Counted from the stretch's first letter, positions 46,097 through 58,685 are shown. The stretch: DNA of 64,000 nt from Bryopsis sp. KO-2023 (GCA_030272585.1 BSYQ01000014.1:2108001-2172000); one strand, 5' to 3'. Notes: generated by a model from the sequence alone, not told the origin. Program-made: numbers and translations.

Positions 46097-49000
46097 GGGG
46101 CTGTTTTTTTTCTTTTTCTTTTTTTTGTACTAGGTTTTGTGAGTGCATGTGGGGCATTAGGCCCTGGTCGTTGGTGGGCCTCCCAGTTTTTTCCTCGCCA
46201 CGATCTCGCCCAGGGGGGTTTCGGGAGGTTTACCCTCTGGGAAATAGAAAACAAAAATTGTAAAATATTCAGTATTACGTGTCTCTTTTCGGGGGGAGGG
46301 AAAAAACTTATCTTTTTTGCATTGGTATCAAACGTTCCATTTTACATGGTGCACTCACCCTGTTTTGAAAGCCAATCTGGGGAGCAGTGGCGGACCATCC
46401 AGAGAAGACATCATGGTGCTGAAACGAAGATGCCTGAAGATCTAATGGATAAAATCCAGGTCATTGCACCTGCAGCTGATCCACCCTCACTCCACCTCAG
46501 AAGAAACAAAAAAAGCTTTTGGATCTGATTCCAGAGCAAATTATTCCCAATTAGAAAGGGTTTGCTTGTCATTATGCAACCAAAAAACGAAACTGCTGAA
46601 AAAAAAGAGAGAAGAAACCTCACAGAAAAGAAACTTTATGCCGCCCGTAAAAGCAGTAGAATTTTTTTTTCCACCCACCATCACTACCACTGTTTGTTCT
46701 CTTTTTTGAATGTGTCCACATATCTGTTCATACATATAAGTTCTCAGTTCTTTATTTATTTATTTTTGCCGTGCCATTTCGATTTCTTCTCTTTCATTCA
46801 GATTTTTCTATCAAAAAGACACTTGTTTACAGAATGAATGATATGAATGTCTACCCATGAAGGGTGGGAACATGTCTAAATGCCACATCCATCCACATCC
46901 TCCCCGCCATTCATGATGTGATCGCAACACCAGGCCGCCAACTCCTGGTCCGATCGCTTGCAGGCGATCCACGCGATCCGCCATTCTTACTGGAAATCTG
47001 TGCAGGCGAAAGACACAAGCGGACTCCTTCTCGGCCGACGTGCTCGACCCTATCATCCAAATGTTTGGCAAAACAGAGAGTCGGAAAAAGACTAGCAATC
47101 GAGTCGGAGACTTTTTGATCACATTGTGATGATGTGACACTCTTCGTTCGCTGATGGTGCCTCTGATCGCGTGCGCCAGATCGTTTCAAAAGAAACTGGG
47201 CGTCGTATCGATCAAGATCAACAGCGTCCACACGCTTCGTTCATTCTGTGAAGACGGCCGGCTACCTCCCTGGAGGTCGCCTGCGAGTCAGGGGTATCTG
47301 GTCGAGTCGCGATTTGTCTTAGTGAGGGATTCCTCCGCTCTGTCATCGCTCACAGTAGCACACCGCCGCCGTATTGCACCAAAAAAAAATGGAAAGTACC
47401 CGCTATTGAAGGTGTGGAGGGCTGAGTTTCACTGCCTCAATTGGCAGACACCGTCCCTTCATCCCTATGTTCCAAAAAGAATAAAAATAGTCAATCGACA
47501 GTGGACGAAAATAAACACAGGGAAACAGCAGGTGAACAATACTTGCATCCCTCGATCCGGGGAAAAAAAATCAATTCCCTCCCCAATTTTTTTTACTCGA
47601 AGATTAGCTTGTTTCTTTCTTGTTTTTCCATTCTTAGGGATTTCGCTGATTTGTAGGAACACCACATAATCTTTTGAAAATGCTTGTTGAGAAATCAATC
47701 AATTAATCCATCAAAGATTAAATTCGCTTTCTACCAGGTACTGAAACAAACCCATGTTTGTTTCATTCATGTGGTCAAAGTCCTAAGAAAATTCTTGAAA
47801 GAAGAAGAGGGTGCATTGATTTCGGATCGGGCAGCCGATATAAGAAGCAGCTTGGCCTTTTCTGGATCTTCTTTTTAGAACGAGTGGGTTTAACATTCAG
47901 TTGTAATGAACCACATCAAACTCAATCTATATTGCATGTCAGACCCCAATAATTTTGCTAATTCCGAGTATAACTCGAAAGAAGAATTCAAGTATAAGTG
48001 TGCTGACCTCAATCCGTTTCTGAATCTCTCCAGCCCGACCCAGCGCTGTGTATCGAATCAGACAGCCGTGGAACGATCAAGATCACAGTTTCCAGGTTTC
48101 CGAAAACTCTTCAATATTTCTGTTCTTTTTTATATCCTATTTTTGGCCCCTTATGAATTTGAGTACTATTTCCTTCATATAGGATTTTTTTGCTACAGAA
48201 TTTAAATGAAAATTGGAGCAATGAAAAATATTTCAGTACATAAATAAATAATAAGAACGTGTAGCTGCTGAAAAAATAACTTAACAATAATTATCAATTG
48301 GTTTTCTTATTGTTTTCCTTAGCAAACGGCAGGGTTTCATCGTAAATTCATTGAGGCTGATATGATGTGTCATTGCACTGACCCCCTCAATTTTTATATA
48401 TATATTTGTCCAGCTGTCGAAATCTGGTCCTTTCTTTGAAATATTACTTGATTTCCTAAAAACACTCGAAGACAAGCATTTTCTGGTTTTTTTTGCAACT
48501 TCGGCAGAGAATAGGCTGCCCCCTTTTGCAGCCATGGACAATTGGGGGCAATTCCCTGCTTGGTCCTACTCCCAAGACTTCATTCTGTCGAACCCAGCGC
48601 AAATTGCTAATCTTTCAATTTGCGTTTTTTCAATTTGCGCTGGGTTCGACAGAATGAAGTCTTGGGAGTAGGACCAAGCCAGAAAAAAAAAAACAAGCAG
48701 CTTGCTTAGGATCTGGAGAGAGAGAGAGGAGAATTTATGGAGCGATTGAACACCGAGGGGCAAAAGGGCGGGGTGGACTGGTGAAAAACCGTGTTATGAA
48801 TCATACAGTGTGTGTTTTTGTGGGCCATTGTGGCCCCCAAATCGACAGAATTGATCCCCCGCTTCAATTCCAGCAGCAACTGCTTTTTCAAAATTTTGTC
48901 AGCAATTGTCAAGCTGAATCCACCAGAACAAGCACGCACACCGACACACACACACATATTTTTCCGACTCCGAATGCATCGGTGTACCAGATCCCAGTGG

Positions 49001-49809
49001 GGTGGAACAAGGGAAAATTCACTTTTCTTCTTCTGCTTTCCATTCTGGATCCTTCTTAACAAAATTGCTTGCAGCACAAGTGGGGCAACTACTGAGTTTG
49101 TTGTTGTTGTTGTCTTTCCTTTCCCAATCCCTGAAATTCTTCTCACTTACTTCGCTTTGATGTCTTAATCATTTTTATTGTCTCGAGGATTCTCCAGCTG
49201 ACTTTCCATGCCAGTTCAACTTTTCAGAACTTTTTCAGAGAAGCTTTGCGGCATGCAATCGAATGAATGCATTTGCACAGCTATGACTTGTTCAGTCTGA
49301 ACAACTCGAGTTATGAAGTGTCATTTCCTCAGAGATACAGCTGTGTGTTTGAGACGACTCTAATATTTTCACAACTCATCCCATTTTAAGCGTTATGCCG
49401 CATAACAATGCAGCATTGTTGTCCGCCAAAATGTAACTTTTGGCAGTGGCGGAGCTTTGAGCTGGCCGCAGAAGAAAATGTCATGTATTCTAAATCAAAA
49501 AAGCCCGTTTGCAGCCGATTACACATATCCTTGTCGTTACTTCAACCCAACAAACCCCAACAGGGGACACGATCCTGAAAAGCAAAACCTAACTCACTTG
49601 CTGGCATTGTTGCTTCATATTTGTCTCACAAATACATTCAGCATACCATTACTAGAACAAAAAAATATTATTTGGCACTCATGAAAGATATATACAACAT
49701 CCCTGTTCCAAACAAAGACATCTAACTTGAAAGGAGAGCGCCTGAAAATCAGATATTTCATGATTCACGACCTCTCCGTAAATAGTACTGGATTCTGGAG
49801 GTAAGGCTT
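46097..49809. other. Gene-poor 3.7 kb with a GC-rich open segment
   Basis: No gene can be joined here. A 60-codon plus frame at 46344-46529 and an 84-codon minus frame near 48535-48281 are weak possibilities. At 46930-47070 all three plus frames and part of the minus strand are open in locally GC-rich DNA, resembling the exons of the peptide loci. A 171-codon plus frame (47154-47669) runs from this segment into AT-rich DNA and is not supported as protein. Confidence 0.35.
48558..48679. repeat. Perfect 49-bp inverted repeat (foldback)
   Basis: 48558-48606 and 48631-48679 are exact reverse complements, with a 24-base loop that itself repeats CAATTTGCG. No transposon end is recognisable. Perfect arms imply a recent origin. 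Confidence 0.93.
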
Positions 49810-50760
49810 CTAGTCCCATTTGTTGCGACGATTCTTCCACCAGTCGTTTCTCCCGCGGCCACGTCCTCGACGACGTCGTCCGCCGCCACCGCCACCACCA
49901 CCACCACCTCCTCCGCCGCCTCCTCCTCCGCCACCGCCGCCTCCACTGACACTCCCACCGCCGCCTCCGCCTCCACCACCTCCGGAATTGCTGCCGCCTC
50001 CACCACCACCGCCACCACCTCCTCCTCCACCACCGCCTCCGCCTCCGCCTCCTCCACTGACACTCCCACCGCCGCCTCCGCCTCCACCACCTCCAGAATT
50101 GCTGCCGCCTCCTCCGCCACCGCCTCCTCCTCCTCCACCACCACCACCGCCTCCTCCGCCGCCTCCTCCTCCACCACCACCGCCGCCGCCGCCGCCTCCT
50201 CCTCCGCCAGAAGTGCTGCCGCCTCCGCCGCCGCCACCACCACCACCAGAAGTGCTGCCGCCACCGCCACCTCCACCTCCGCCACCACCTCCGCCTCCGC
50301 CTCCTCCACCACCTCCGCCGCCTCCTCCTCCACCTCCGCCGCCGCCGCCACCGCCTCCTCCACCACCACCGGCGTCATTACTACCGCCACCACCGCCTCC
50401 ACCACCTCCACCTCCCGAAGTCTGCCATCGGTTGGTGAAAACATTTCCTCCTCCTCCTCCTCCTCCACCACCACCGCCTCCTTGAAGAAGTTTACGCTTC
50501 GATCGGAGTTCGGCAATCTCTGCATCCCAACATAAAAAAAAGCGTGACCCCCCAAATCATGTACCAGACCTGTACGTCCCTTCCTACACCTTTTCATTAA
50601 GTCAACGACCACATGTGGAGAACAAGAACGAGTCTGGAATGGTATTCAGCTTCATAAAAAGCTCAGGACCAAACCGATGTAGCACCGCACCGTCGTTTTC
50701 GGCTGTCACTGCGCATATGGCCAGTGCCACGAGAAGCGTGGCGGCCAAAAGCTTCGTCAT
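49810..50760 (-). CDS. Secreted glycine-rich protein 2
   Basis: Exons 50760-50691 and 50519-49810, joined in phase 1, give 259 aa. The signal peptide is MTKLLAATLLVALAICAVTA; the exon ends with G before GTGCGG. The mature part begins EIAELRSKRKLLQ and is then almost all Gly over about 210 residues, broken by NVFTNRWQTS, SND, and repeated STSGGGG, SNSGGGG and SVSGGGG steps. The end is basic and aromatic: RRRRGRGRGRNDWWKNRRNK plus WD. The RG-rich, Trp-containing tail is unlike that of Gly-rich protein 1. The signal exon resembles those of the small cationic peptide genes (M-T-K-L-L/V start). The complementary strand shows a long poly-Pro frame that is an artefact of this composition. Role unknown; cell wall or defence are both possible. 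Confidence 0.62.
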
Positions 50761-51617
50761 TTTGAAATAGGGGATCAGGTATATTGAGAGTCCGCAAGAC
50801 CTCGAAATTTCCAGGTGCAACGCTCGTTCGCGAAACCACGCAACGATCGGTTTGTTGGGTATTTTTCTGCCTAGACGAACGAGACGTAGGTATTTCAACG
50901 AATACTTCCATCGTTACGAGTTGACGTTCCGAGCGAAAACCCCATAGTGGATGGGCATTGTCATATCGACGCTCTGCCATTTGTCCGGGGTGCCATCATG
51001 GCACACAGCACTGCTGTTGTTTTGGTTTCACTCCAGACCCACGTGTTTGTCAAAGCGATTTTTCTTCAAGTATGTACGAGGTTTTTCGAGACATCAAATT
51101 ACATTGTGGAGGAGAATTGAACTGTGAAGCTTAAGGTTGCAGTTCTCCTAGAAGCTTTTTCCCAAAGGAAAACATTGTAATCAATAATCGTTTTTCGAAG
51201 ACACACTTGCTACTGTCACGATTGATTGACGATCTTACATAAGGAGAGTCATATATATATACAGCTTCTACTGATCTGTCAGTGGATTGACCAGGTTTTG
51301 TGCTTTAGCTTGTAGGAGCTACCTCTTCTCCACAGAAACTGTTTCTTTGGGGGGTCAGCAGAAATGTCAGGTCTGTTAAGAACTTGCGAGTCGCACAATC
51401 GAGCACAAATGAATTGATGCAACTAAACTGTGTGGTCACTTTACTTGTTGCATCCCAAGCAACTTTTTTTGTGAGAGTTCAGCATTTCGAAAATGCTTTT
51501 TTTACATGTTAAGAAAAAAAACAGTGAGATGGCGTTGATTACAAGAACTGGCCCCATTGCCTACAACAAATTTTCACACCACAAGAAAACAAAAGCAACT
51601 ACCCTCCATCCCTTTCT
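50761..51617. other. Intergenic
   Basis: Upstream region of Gly-rich protein 2 and 3' flank of eIF3i. The frame upstream of the signal exon stays open on the minus strand to 50898 but the internal ATG at 50760 gives a proper signal peptide. Nothing else seen. Confidence 0.4.
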
Positions 51618-54600
51618 TCAGAAAAATTTAGTGGTAAAGTAGTCGTCGTCGAAATGGTGTATTCTCACGAAACCATCTTCACCTCCCGTCGAAAACCTAA
51701 GCAAGAAGTTCCAGCAGAAAAAAACATCAGCAGAATAAACAGGCACAACACAATACGGAAAAAGACAAGGCCTCTGGTTGCTTGCATTCCTGTCAAATAG
51801 TAAACATTTTGCTGCAACTTGTAATTTGGAGATTGCCCAATCGAGAACAGAAAATGCCTGTGTTTTGACGCTGATTTACTCACCCTCGTCCGGATGGATG
51901 GAATGCAACGGTGTTGATCGGCCCGAAATGCCCTCTAACACTGCCAAACTCTTCAGCATAGATCTGCAATAGACATGCACAGAACCTCATTCATTCCATT
52001 GTTTCATTTCTCAACTAAGAAATATCTAAATGAGGTATTCGAATGAGGATACGGGAAACCTGGTTTGTTGCTCCAACAACTCTATAACTCAGCTGGACAG
52101 TAAATGATCTACAAGGCACTTTCAGCCATAGAATAGTACTGGAATCAAGTCAAGTTGAAAAATATGTTGAAAAAGAAAGCCATCTGAACTTATCACCCTG
52201 CCAAAAATACACTCTAAAAACCAGAACGAAACAAAAATTGAATGACAGCAAGGAGTGCAGAAAATACCTTGTGATAAAACTTGGATTCGAATTGGCCAGC
52301 CTGGGCAGCGGTCGTCGTCACTTCGGATGCATCTTGCCCTCCCCCCAAAACGATCTGAAAATGCACCACAACGAAAACTTTTATTTAATATTCTTCGTCA
52401 AGCGACACACACACAGAGAGAGATATATTATGCCATGAATAGGAGGGTTGTTTCTTTCTGTGGTGAGAAATCCGATGTTTAGTACACACACCAGAACCAA
52501 TATCAATTGGCACCGGAAAGATCAGAGTTATTCTGGCAGCGGTGAAAAGACCACAGAGCACCACACCAGCCCCTCGGCTTGGAACGCTGCCAATAATATT
52601 TTTGTTATAAAGTCGATAAAAAAACTAATTAAATTTTATATAGACATTTAAAATGCGCGTCCACATGTTTGTACTGATGTTGTTCTAATAATCGGTGTCC
52701 CTCCAGTAGATGGTTTCAATAAATTAAAAAATATCTCGAAGAATGTGGCAGCTTTGTGTGTGAAATTTCAAGAGACCATGGAGAGGTCCAAGAAATACGA
52801 TGCATAAAGAAATGCAACGAAAAACGGCCAAGATTCGATCTAGCAGCAGTGAAAGAACCACAGGGCACGGAAACAGCCCCTTGGCTTGGAATGCTGCGAA
52901 CAACCCCCCTCCTTCAATTCAGAAAACCTAGAATCAAGGAGAGCATCGATACACCATGTCCTGGGGGATGGAGTAGCCAGAAACAGAAATACGACTGTGT
53001 CCGTATCTGCCTTTTCTTATCATTTTTCGACCTCCTGATATTGTTTCTCAGAATCAGTTATGCTGGAGGGGAGATCGAAAACAAAAAAAGGCATCTTTGT
53101 GGATGGAGTTAGGCTGTTTCGTTTTGCACCATATAATTCCAGGGACCGTTTTCTTGGATCGATGGAAGTGACGAATGCATAAAACGACGACTCCGATTTT
53201 GCATCAGTGCAAAGACCACGAGGGCACCACACCAACCCTTTGGCTGCGAGTGATGCTGGGGAAAAAATAAACTAAATTCAAGCGGAAATACCCCATCATT
53301 CACAAACGTAACGCAACACAGTTGTGCCTTCCACTTCAAACCCCCCATCAGGAGCTATTCAAAATTCGGCCAAGCCGAATTTTTGATGGATTCAGTTCAG
53401 TTTGATAGGACTTACGTGGTCATAGAGAGGCGAAATGTCGGCTGCATTGACTGCCTTTTCCGTCTTGTATTCTTTGAGAACTTCCAGCGACACAGTGTCG
53501 ATCAGCTTGGCGGTTTTGTCCAAAGAGGCCGTCACGAAATGAGAATCGTCCACCGAAAATCGCATGTCGTTGATGGCATCTCCATGCGCTTTCACTTCAT
53601 GCAGGAGCTTCCCTGTCTGGAGAGGGAAAAAACACGAAAACAAATCCATTACTGATCAAGAACCGTCAGACATGGTTCCATCTATGCCATCCATAATTCA
53701 TGATGGAAGTAGTAACCACATCTTGCCTTAATTCTTTCATTCAATGCTATTTTTTTTGCAGAATTGCCGATCAACGAAGCAAAAACACCATCGCACACAT
53801 GTTGGGTTCCCAACGTCTGCTGTGACAATCTGCTAAAATCAGTAATTTTTTGAATAGTGGGTTTTCTTCATTCTCCGTCAAAAGTCTAAGATCAAAGTTC
53901 ACCAATTATCCACATGTTGAATGACCCTTTCCCCACCTCCCCCAAGAAAATGACTAAAACAGATAAACCCATCAAGAAAATAACAATTTGCTCACCTCGA
54001 CATCCCATTTCGACAGGCATCCCTCAACATCACCGGTCAAGAGTGTACGATTGCAGTCTGTCCATTTGATTCTGTTGATCCGGGTCGGCATGTCGTAAGA
54101 AACCAGGATTTCGTCAGACTGATCCAAAGGATCATCAGTGATCTCGACCATGTGGATTCGAGGGGGACTTCCTGAAAAAGGATCGGCGGTGAATGCCGCT
54201 TGTCGATCACCGACAGCTAGACAGCAAGCCCTGATGCAGAAAACGAATCAGTTGATCACCATATGGAAGAAAGTGTGGTGCAGGTGATTCTGAGAAAGGC
54301 ATTATACCCAAAAATGAAATGATATGGATAATACTGGTTACTTCTAAATCGACCATCAGTGTGTGCTGGTACGCCAAACCTTGCAGATTTTAGATAATCA
54401 TGTTTCGATAGGAGTGCATGATGGAATCTTGAATGCATTTTCTTTTCATTCCCCCCCCCCAAAAAAAAATCTTTCGAGCAGAAATGCCCACAGTTCCTTT
54501 TCAGATCACCGATCTGCTTAATAGAGGGTAACTCTTCGAACCTGCATTGCTCTCTTAATGCCCATTTGCACAGTTCTTTTCCGGTATCCAATTCCCACAA

Positions 54601-55851
54601 TCTGAACGATGAGTCAGCTGATGCAGTGACTAATCTCGACGAGTCCCCTGAGAAAACACCACCAACCAATCCAATCAACATAGATTTACTTGTTTACATA
54701 TTTTCACCCAAATCTTGGCGAGGCAGAAAACAAGACTTCTATCTGGGGTCCAACTTTTCTTAGAAATTGAATCGGAAAGTCTGCGAAAAAAATTTCATCA
54801 TGGAAAGAAATGTACTGCGGGGATCATACACTGAGAGCAATCGATACACTCTAATGCAGAAAACCACTGGTTTTAATTTTGCATTTAAGGCTGGCGTGAA
54901 TGGCTGCCAGTAAACCCCGCCATTCACCAACTTAACCAACAATGCTCTAATCAGGACACAGACCCCCTCCCAAAAAAAACATCAACAAATATAAAACACC
55001 ATGAAAAATTCTTAACAAGACGGATTTTGAGGGGACGGTGATTGGCCAAGCAGGATCTTGTTTATCCACCGAATGCTGATGAACCGTAGAGAATAAAACA
55101 ACAATTTTCCAACTTTGAAATGAAAGGACCCTTATGATTATTCCCACTTCCCCCCCCCCTTCACACTAACATGAAATATCGCAGGTGTAAACGGAGCCTT
55201 CATGCCCAACGTAGGTTCCAATCCTCTCCCCAGTTTCTTGAAAGAACAAGCACACCTCTTTATCCTGTCAGGAGAAGTATCTATATTTTGTCAGGATTTC
55301 AAACAAAATCCACATTCAATTTGGGTTTCCCAACCAAAACCCATGTCAGACAGAGCAACCAACTTTCCATAGGTTGGGGTTTCCCCTGTTTTTGGTCAGG
55401 CTTTTTTAGACACAGCTTTTTTAAGGTTCCATCCAACAAAAAGAATATGACAAGCCCCCAGTCTGGAAAATATTTGAAAGTAAAAAGCGCAGGAAAAAAG
55501 CAGGAGAGACGCGTGTGAAGAAATCAATGCTCAAGGATTGAGGACGGGATCGAGAAGAGTTGCAACATTGACGGGCTTCTCACCTTCGCACAACTGATGA
55601 GGAGATCTCCTTCGCGGTTATACCTACGCGATTGAGAAATAAACAAAAACCTTTGTCCACCTGATGCACGAACAAAATAGGCAAAAATAAGGCAACACGA
55701 TGAGCACCTAAACGGGAAAATTCTCGCACCCGCGCCTTCCCTCCTCCAAAAAAATATACAGAGAAAACTAGGAGAAAAGAAATTGGTGAAAGGCCACTCA
55801 CTTCAAGCATGTCATCGGCCGCGTATGGCCTTTACAGACGAGCGGCCTCAT
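51618..55851 (-). CDS. EIF3I: Translation initiation factor eIF3 subunit i
   Basis: WD-repeat subunit of eIF3, which supports 40S recruitment to mRNA. Nine minus-strand exons keep phase: 55851-55802, 55623-55584, 55264-55171, 54647-54542, 54230-53996, 53616-53416, 52354-52268, 51963-51884, 51696-51618, giving 323 aa against about 325 in animals. Matches run end to end: [131 protein letters not shown] and [19 protein letters not shown]. The intron between 53415 and 52355 is unusually long (1.06 kb) and holds repeated segments. Confidence 0.95.
52490..53260. repeat. Three diverged repeats inside an eIF3i intron
   Basis: Segments at about 52535-52592, 52840-52898 and 53200-53258 share a core like GTGAAAGACCACAGGGCACC followed by CAGCCCCTTGGCTTGGAATG and GCTGC. 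Copies one and two are closest. They lie in an intron and do not join the eIF3i frame. Confidence 0.6.
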
Positions 55852-57800
55852 CGTTTTTCCTTCTCTTCAAAGCAAAAACTATAGGCAAGCGATTTCTTGT
55901 CCAGGAAAAAGGTTGCAACCTCTCACGCTCGCAGGCAAAAAAAAAACACCACCCAAGGACAGCTCGCGTTGATCTCCGGTTGTACCGACAGGAGGACACC
56001 ACTTCTCAAAAACACCGAGCGCCGAAGCGAATTTTCTACTGGCGATCGAGCGAAAGAGGGGCTGGAAAGGGGAACCACCGCAACTTCGACGCAGCTCGGG
56101 GAGTTCAGATTCTGAAAGTCGGCGGATTGGGGAAAAACTTGGTGAAAAAATGCATTAAAAAAAAAGCCGCAGAAGCAGTCGTACGGATTTTTTTGGTTGG
56201 TCGAATCTTGGCAGCAAGGGTGCTTCTCTCCTTTGGATTTTGTGGAAACGGAGTTGAATCGGGACTTCACAGAGTGGGTTTTGTAAAATGAAAGGCATAG
56301 CAAGCCTGTTGTGACAATATTGGATCAGTTATGGGTGGAAATTAGGAGGGTTCTGGAAGGTAACTTTGTCTGAATCTGTGGAGAGTATAAAGGAACCAGT
56401 GGACCTCCCTCAGCCAGAAACCAAAGGAATGAAAGGAGAAAAAAGGGGAATATTTGGCGTTTTCTTTGTCTATTTTCTGTCTTACTGATGCTTGGCAGGT
56501 TTATTTTGGTTTGAACACTGGACGGATGAGTACTTACATCTCAAAATGCAGTCTCTGTGGGTTTCTGAACGATATGATCAACTGCTGTACAGAATGGGGA
56601 AGAAAAAGGAGCTGGAGTTCAATGTGTCAGGAACAGGCAGTGGAAAATTGAACCAAAGAAAACGACAGAGAATATTGTGGAGGGTGGGAAAAAAAAGAAA
56701 GCAACCAATCATGGAGGAAGAGAAAGACACAAACTGTGCATGGAGGAGAAAAAAAACAATGTTTAAAAAAAATTTCAACCGAAACAAGAAAAAAAGAAAG
56801 AAATCTTCACATTCTATACCAGGAACCCCTCCTTTTTTTTGGAAAACCACTTTTGCTCTCTATCTTCCTTTAGCTTTTTTTTTTCTTCTTCTTTTTCATT
56901 TTTTTCACCCCTTCCTCGGCAAATAATCATTCAAACCAAACACCATTCCCACAAACACACCATGCATTTCTTCATGCAAAAAAATATCACGCTTTTCTTT
57001 CTTTTTCTTTTTTTTTCGGGTTTGATTCCCACCCTCTCATAGCCCTGTGTCCATTGAGATCAAAAATATCCTGAGATCAAAAACATCTTGAGATCAAAAT
57101 TATCTTGAGATCTCTCCTGCAGGTATGCAAGCCTTCCTATCGAAACCAACCCCAGAAATATAAATTCTTGACCGCACATATCTATTACACAAAACAAGGA
57201 ACAAAGTCTCTTTCTTTTTTCTCCAAAAGCAAATTCGACCAGTGCAGTCAAATACAAATAAATGCACCCATCCCTTTTTTTTTCTCTTTTTTCTTTTCCT
57301 TTTTTGAATTTTTTTTTTTTTTTTTTTCTTTTTTGGAAGTTTTCTTCTTTTTTTTTCTTGCTTTCTATTTTCCTTGATCGTTGAAATTTCTCACATTGTT
57401 TTTAAAAAAATATCTCCTCGAAAAAAAAAAAAATTAAAACAAATCTTCAAATTGAATGTCAGACATTCAATTTTTTTCTCTCACTCTTTTTTCAACACGG
57501 ATATACAATACGGAAAGCGAAAACAACACCAACAGGTTTTTTTTTTGTTTTTTTTACCTTACTTTTTTGTTTTCCTTCACCCCCCTTCTTTATTTTTGTT
57601 TCAAAACGAATCTTTCGTTCTCACACCCAAAAAAAGGACCGACGTTAAGAAAAAGAAAACAAAAGTTTCAAAAAAAAAAACAAAAAAAAACGCGATATGC
57701 TGAAAATCAACCCAAAAAAACAGCAAATGATTTTCGGAGTTCGAACCAAAAGGAAAGAAGGGGGGGGAGGGGGAGGAAGGGTCAGTTCAAACAGCAAAAT
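55852..57800. other. Intergenic between eIF3i and the F-box/LRR gene
   Basis: Two plus-strand frames (55809-56291, 56492-56926) are open but AT-biased and Lys-rich, with no domain; I leave them uncalled. A short tandem repeat of TGAGATCAAAAACATC units lies at about 57054-57115. Poly-T tracts dominate 57270-57360. Confidence 0.4.
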
Positions 57801-58685
57801 CTAGGCGAGCAATTCACTCAAATGTGGTAGATCATGAAAGCAATCCAACTCCTTCAGTCTGCTTTTCGTCCATTTGACGTTCAACGATGTGAGGTTGGTC
57901 AAACCCGCCATATGAACCATCCCCGACAGCCCAACTTTCGTCCAGCACAAATTGAGAGACACCAATCCTCTCAGTTTTGCCAGATGTCTGACACCAGGAT
58001 CCGCAAGCTCCGTCCCGATCAGGTCCAGGCAAGTCAGCCTAGTCAGTTTCGTCAGGTGCAACACCCCAGCATCGGTAACCGACGTCCAGCTCAACATCAG
58101 TTTCTTCAACTCAGGCAATTCCGCCACGTAGCTAAGGCCCTTGTCGGAAACTGCCGTCCCCCCCAGCTCCAGGGAGGTCAAATTCTTGAGCGCTGGGATT
58201 CCTTGCATGCCCACATCCGTCACTCTCGTCGACCAGAGATCCAAATTGGTCAAACCCGTCAGCTTGCAGAGCGTTTGCATGGCGACGTCCCCCACCTCCG
58301 TCCCGCTCAAAAACAGGATCTCCAGTTTGGGCAGGGACATCAAATGGTTCACCCCCTCGATGCCTATTTTCATCATCCCCAGATCGAGGGACTGGACGGT
58401 CGGCAAATGAACTGCGATCACGGCGATATCTGCATCGTGCAAACCTCGGGCCCTCAAGCTACGGAGGTGCGGGAAATGAGCTGCGATGGATCGCATGACG
58501 TTGGTGAACGAACCCATCTGCTGAACGGTCCATCTGGAAATGCACACCTCGCGCAACTCGGAATTTACACTCGTAAACCAATGCTTGCTGACCATGCGCA
58601 ACGTCCGCATGTCGTACTTGTCCAGGCGCTTCGCGATCAATGCGATCGCGTCCCTCGGCAAGTTTTCCCATATGCATCGGGAATT
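57801..58685 (-). CDS. F-box / leucine-rich-repeat protein (first exon not found)
   Basis: Long terminal exon of 294 codons, starting after the acceptor TGTGTGCAG (58686) and ending at the stop 57803-57801. It begins with an F-box-like stretch (IWENLPRDAIALIAKRLDKY, DMRTLRMVSKHWF). Then about eight regular LRRs follow, such as LTNLDLWSTRVTDVGMQGIP, LTSLELGGTAVSDKGLSYVA and LKKLMLSWTSVTDAGVLHLT. The T-D/S-x-G pattern is that of the Cys-containing/GALA-type LRRs of plant-like F-box proteins. Expected to be the substrate-recognition part of an SCF ubiquitin ligase. No in-frame ATG exists upstream before the intron, so a short 5' exon is missing; an ATG near 58860 (MKLSRQPFEKNFKNLHGR) is a weak candidate. 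Confidence 0.75.
   Translation of the reverse strand, partial: NSRCIWENLPRDAIALIAKRLDKYDMRTLRMVSKHWFTSVNSELREVCISRWTVQQMGSFTNVMRSIAAHFPHLRSLRARGLHDADIAVIAVHLPTVQSLDLGMMKIGIEGVNHLMSLPKLEILFLSGTEVGDVAMQTLCKLTGLTNLDLWSTRVTDVGMQGIPALKNLTSLELGGTAVSDKGLSYVAELPELKKLMLSWTSVTDAGVLHLTKLTRLTCLDLIGTELADPGVRHLAKLRGLVSLNLCWTKVGLSGMVHMAGLTNLTSLNVKWTKSRLKELDCFHDLPHLSELLA

Noticed and set aside
49820..50485. Long poly-proline open frame on the plus strand
   Set aside because: It is the complement of the GGN-rich exon of Gly-rich protein 2. The minus strand has the signal peptide, splice junction and non-repetitive ends.
49758..50612. Glu/Val-rich minus-strand open frame
   Set aside because: Out of frame with the signal exon; a composition artefact of the same repeat.
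55809..56291. 160-codon plus-strand frame overlapping eIF3i exon 1
   Set aside because: Antisense to a certain coding exon and without recognisable features.
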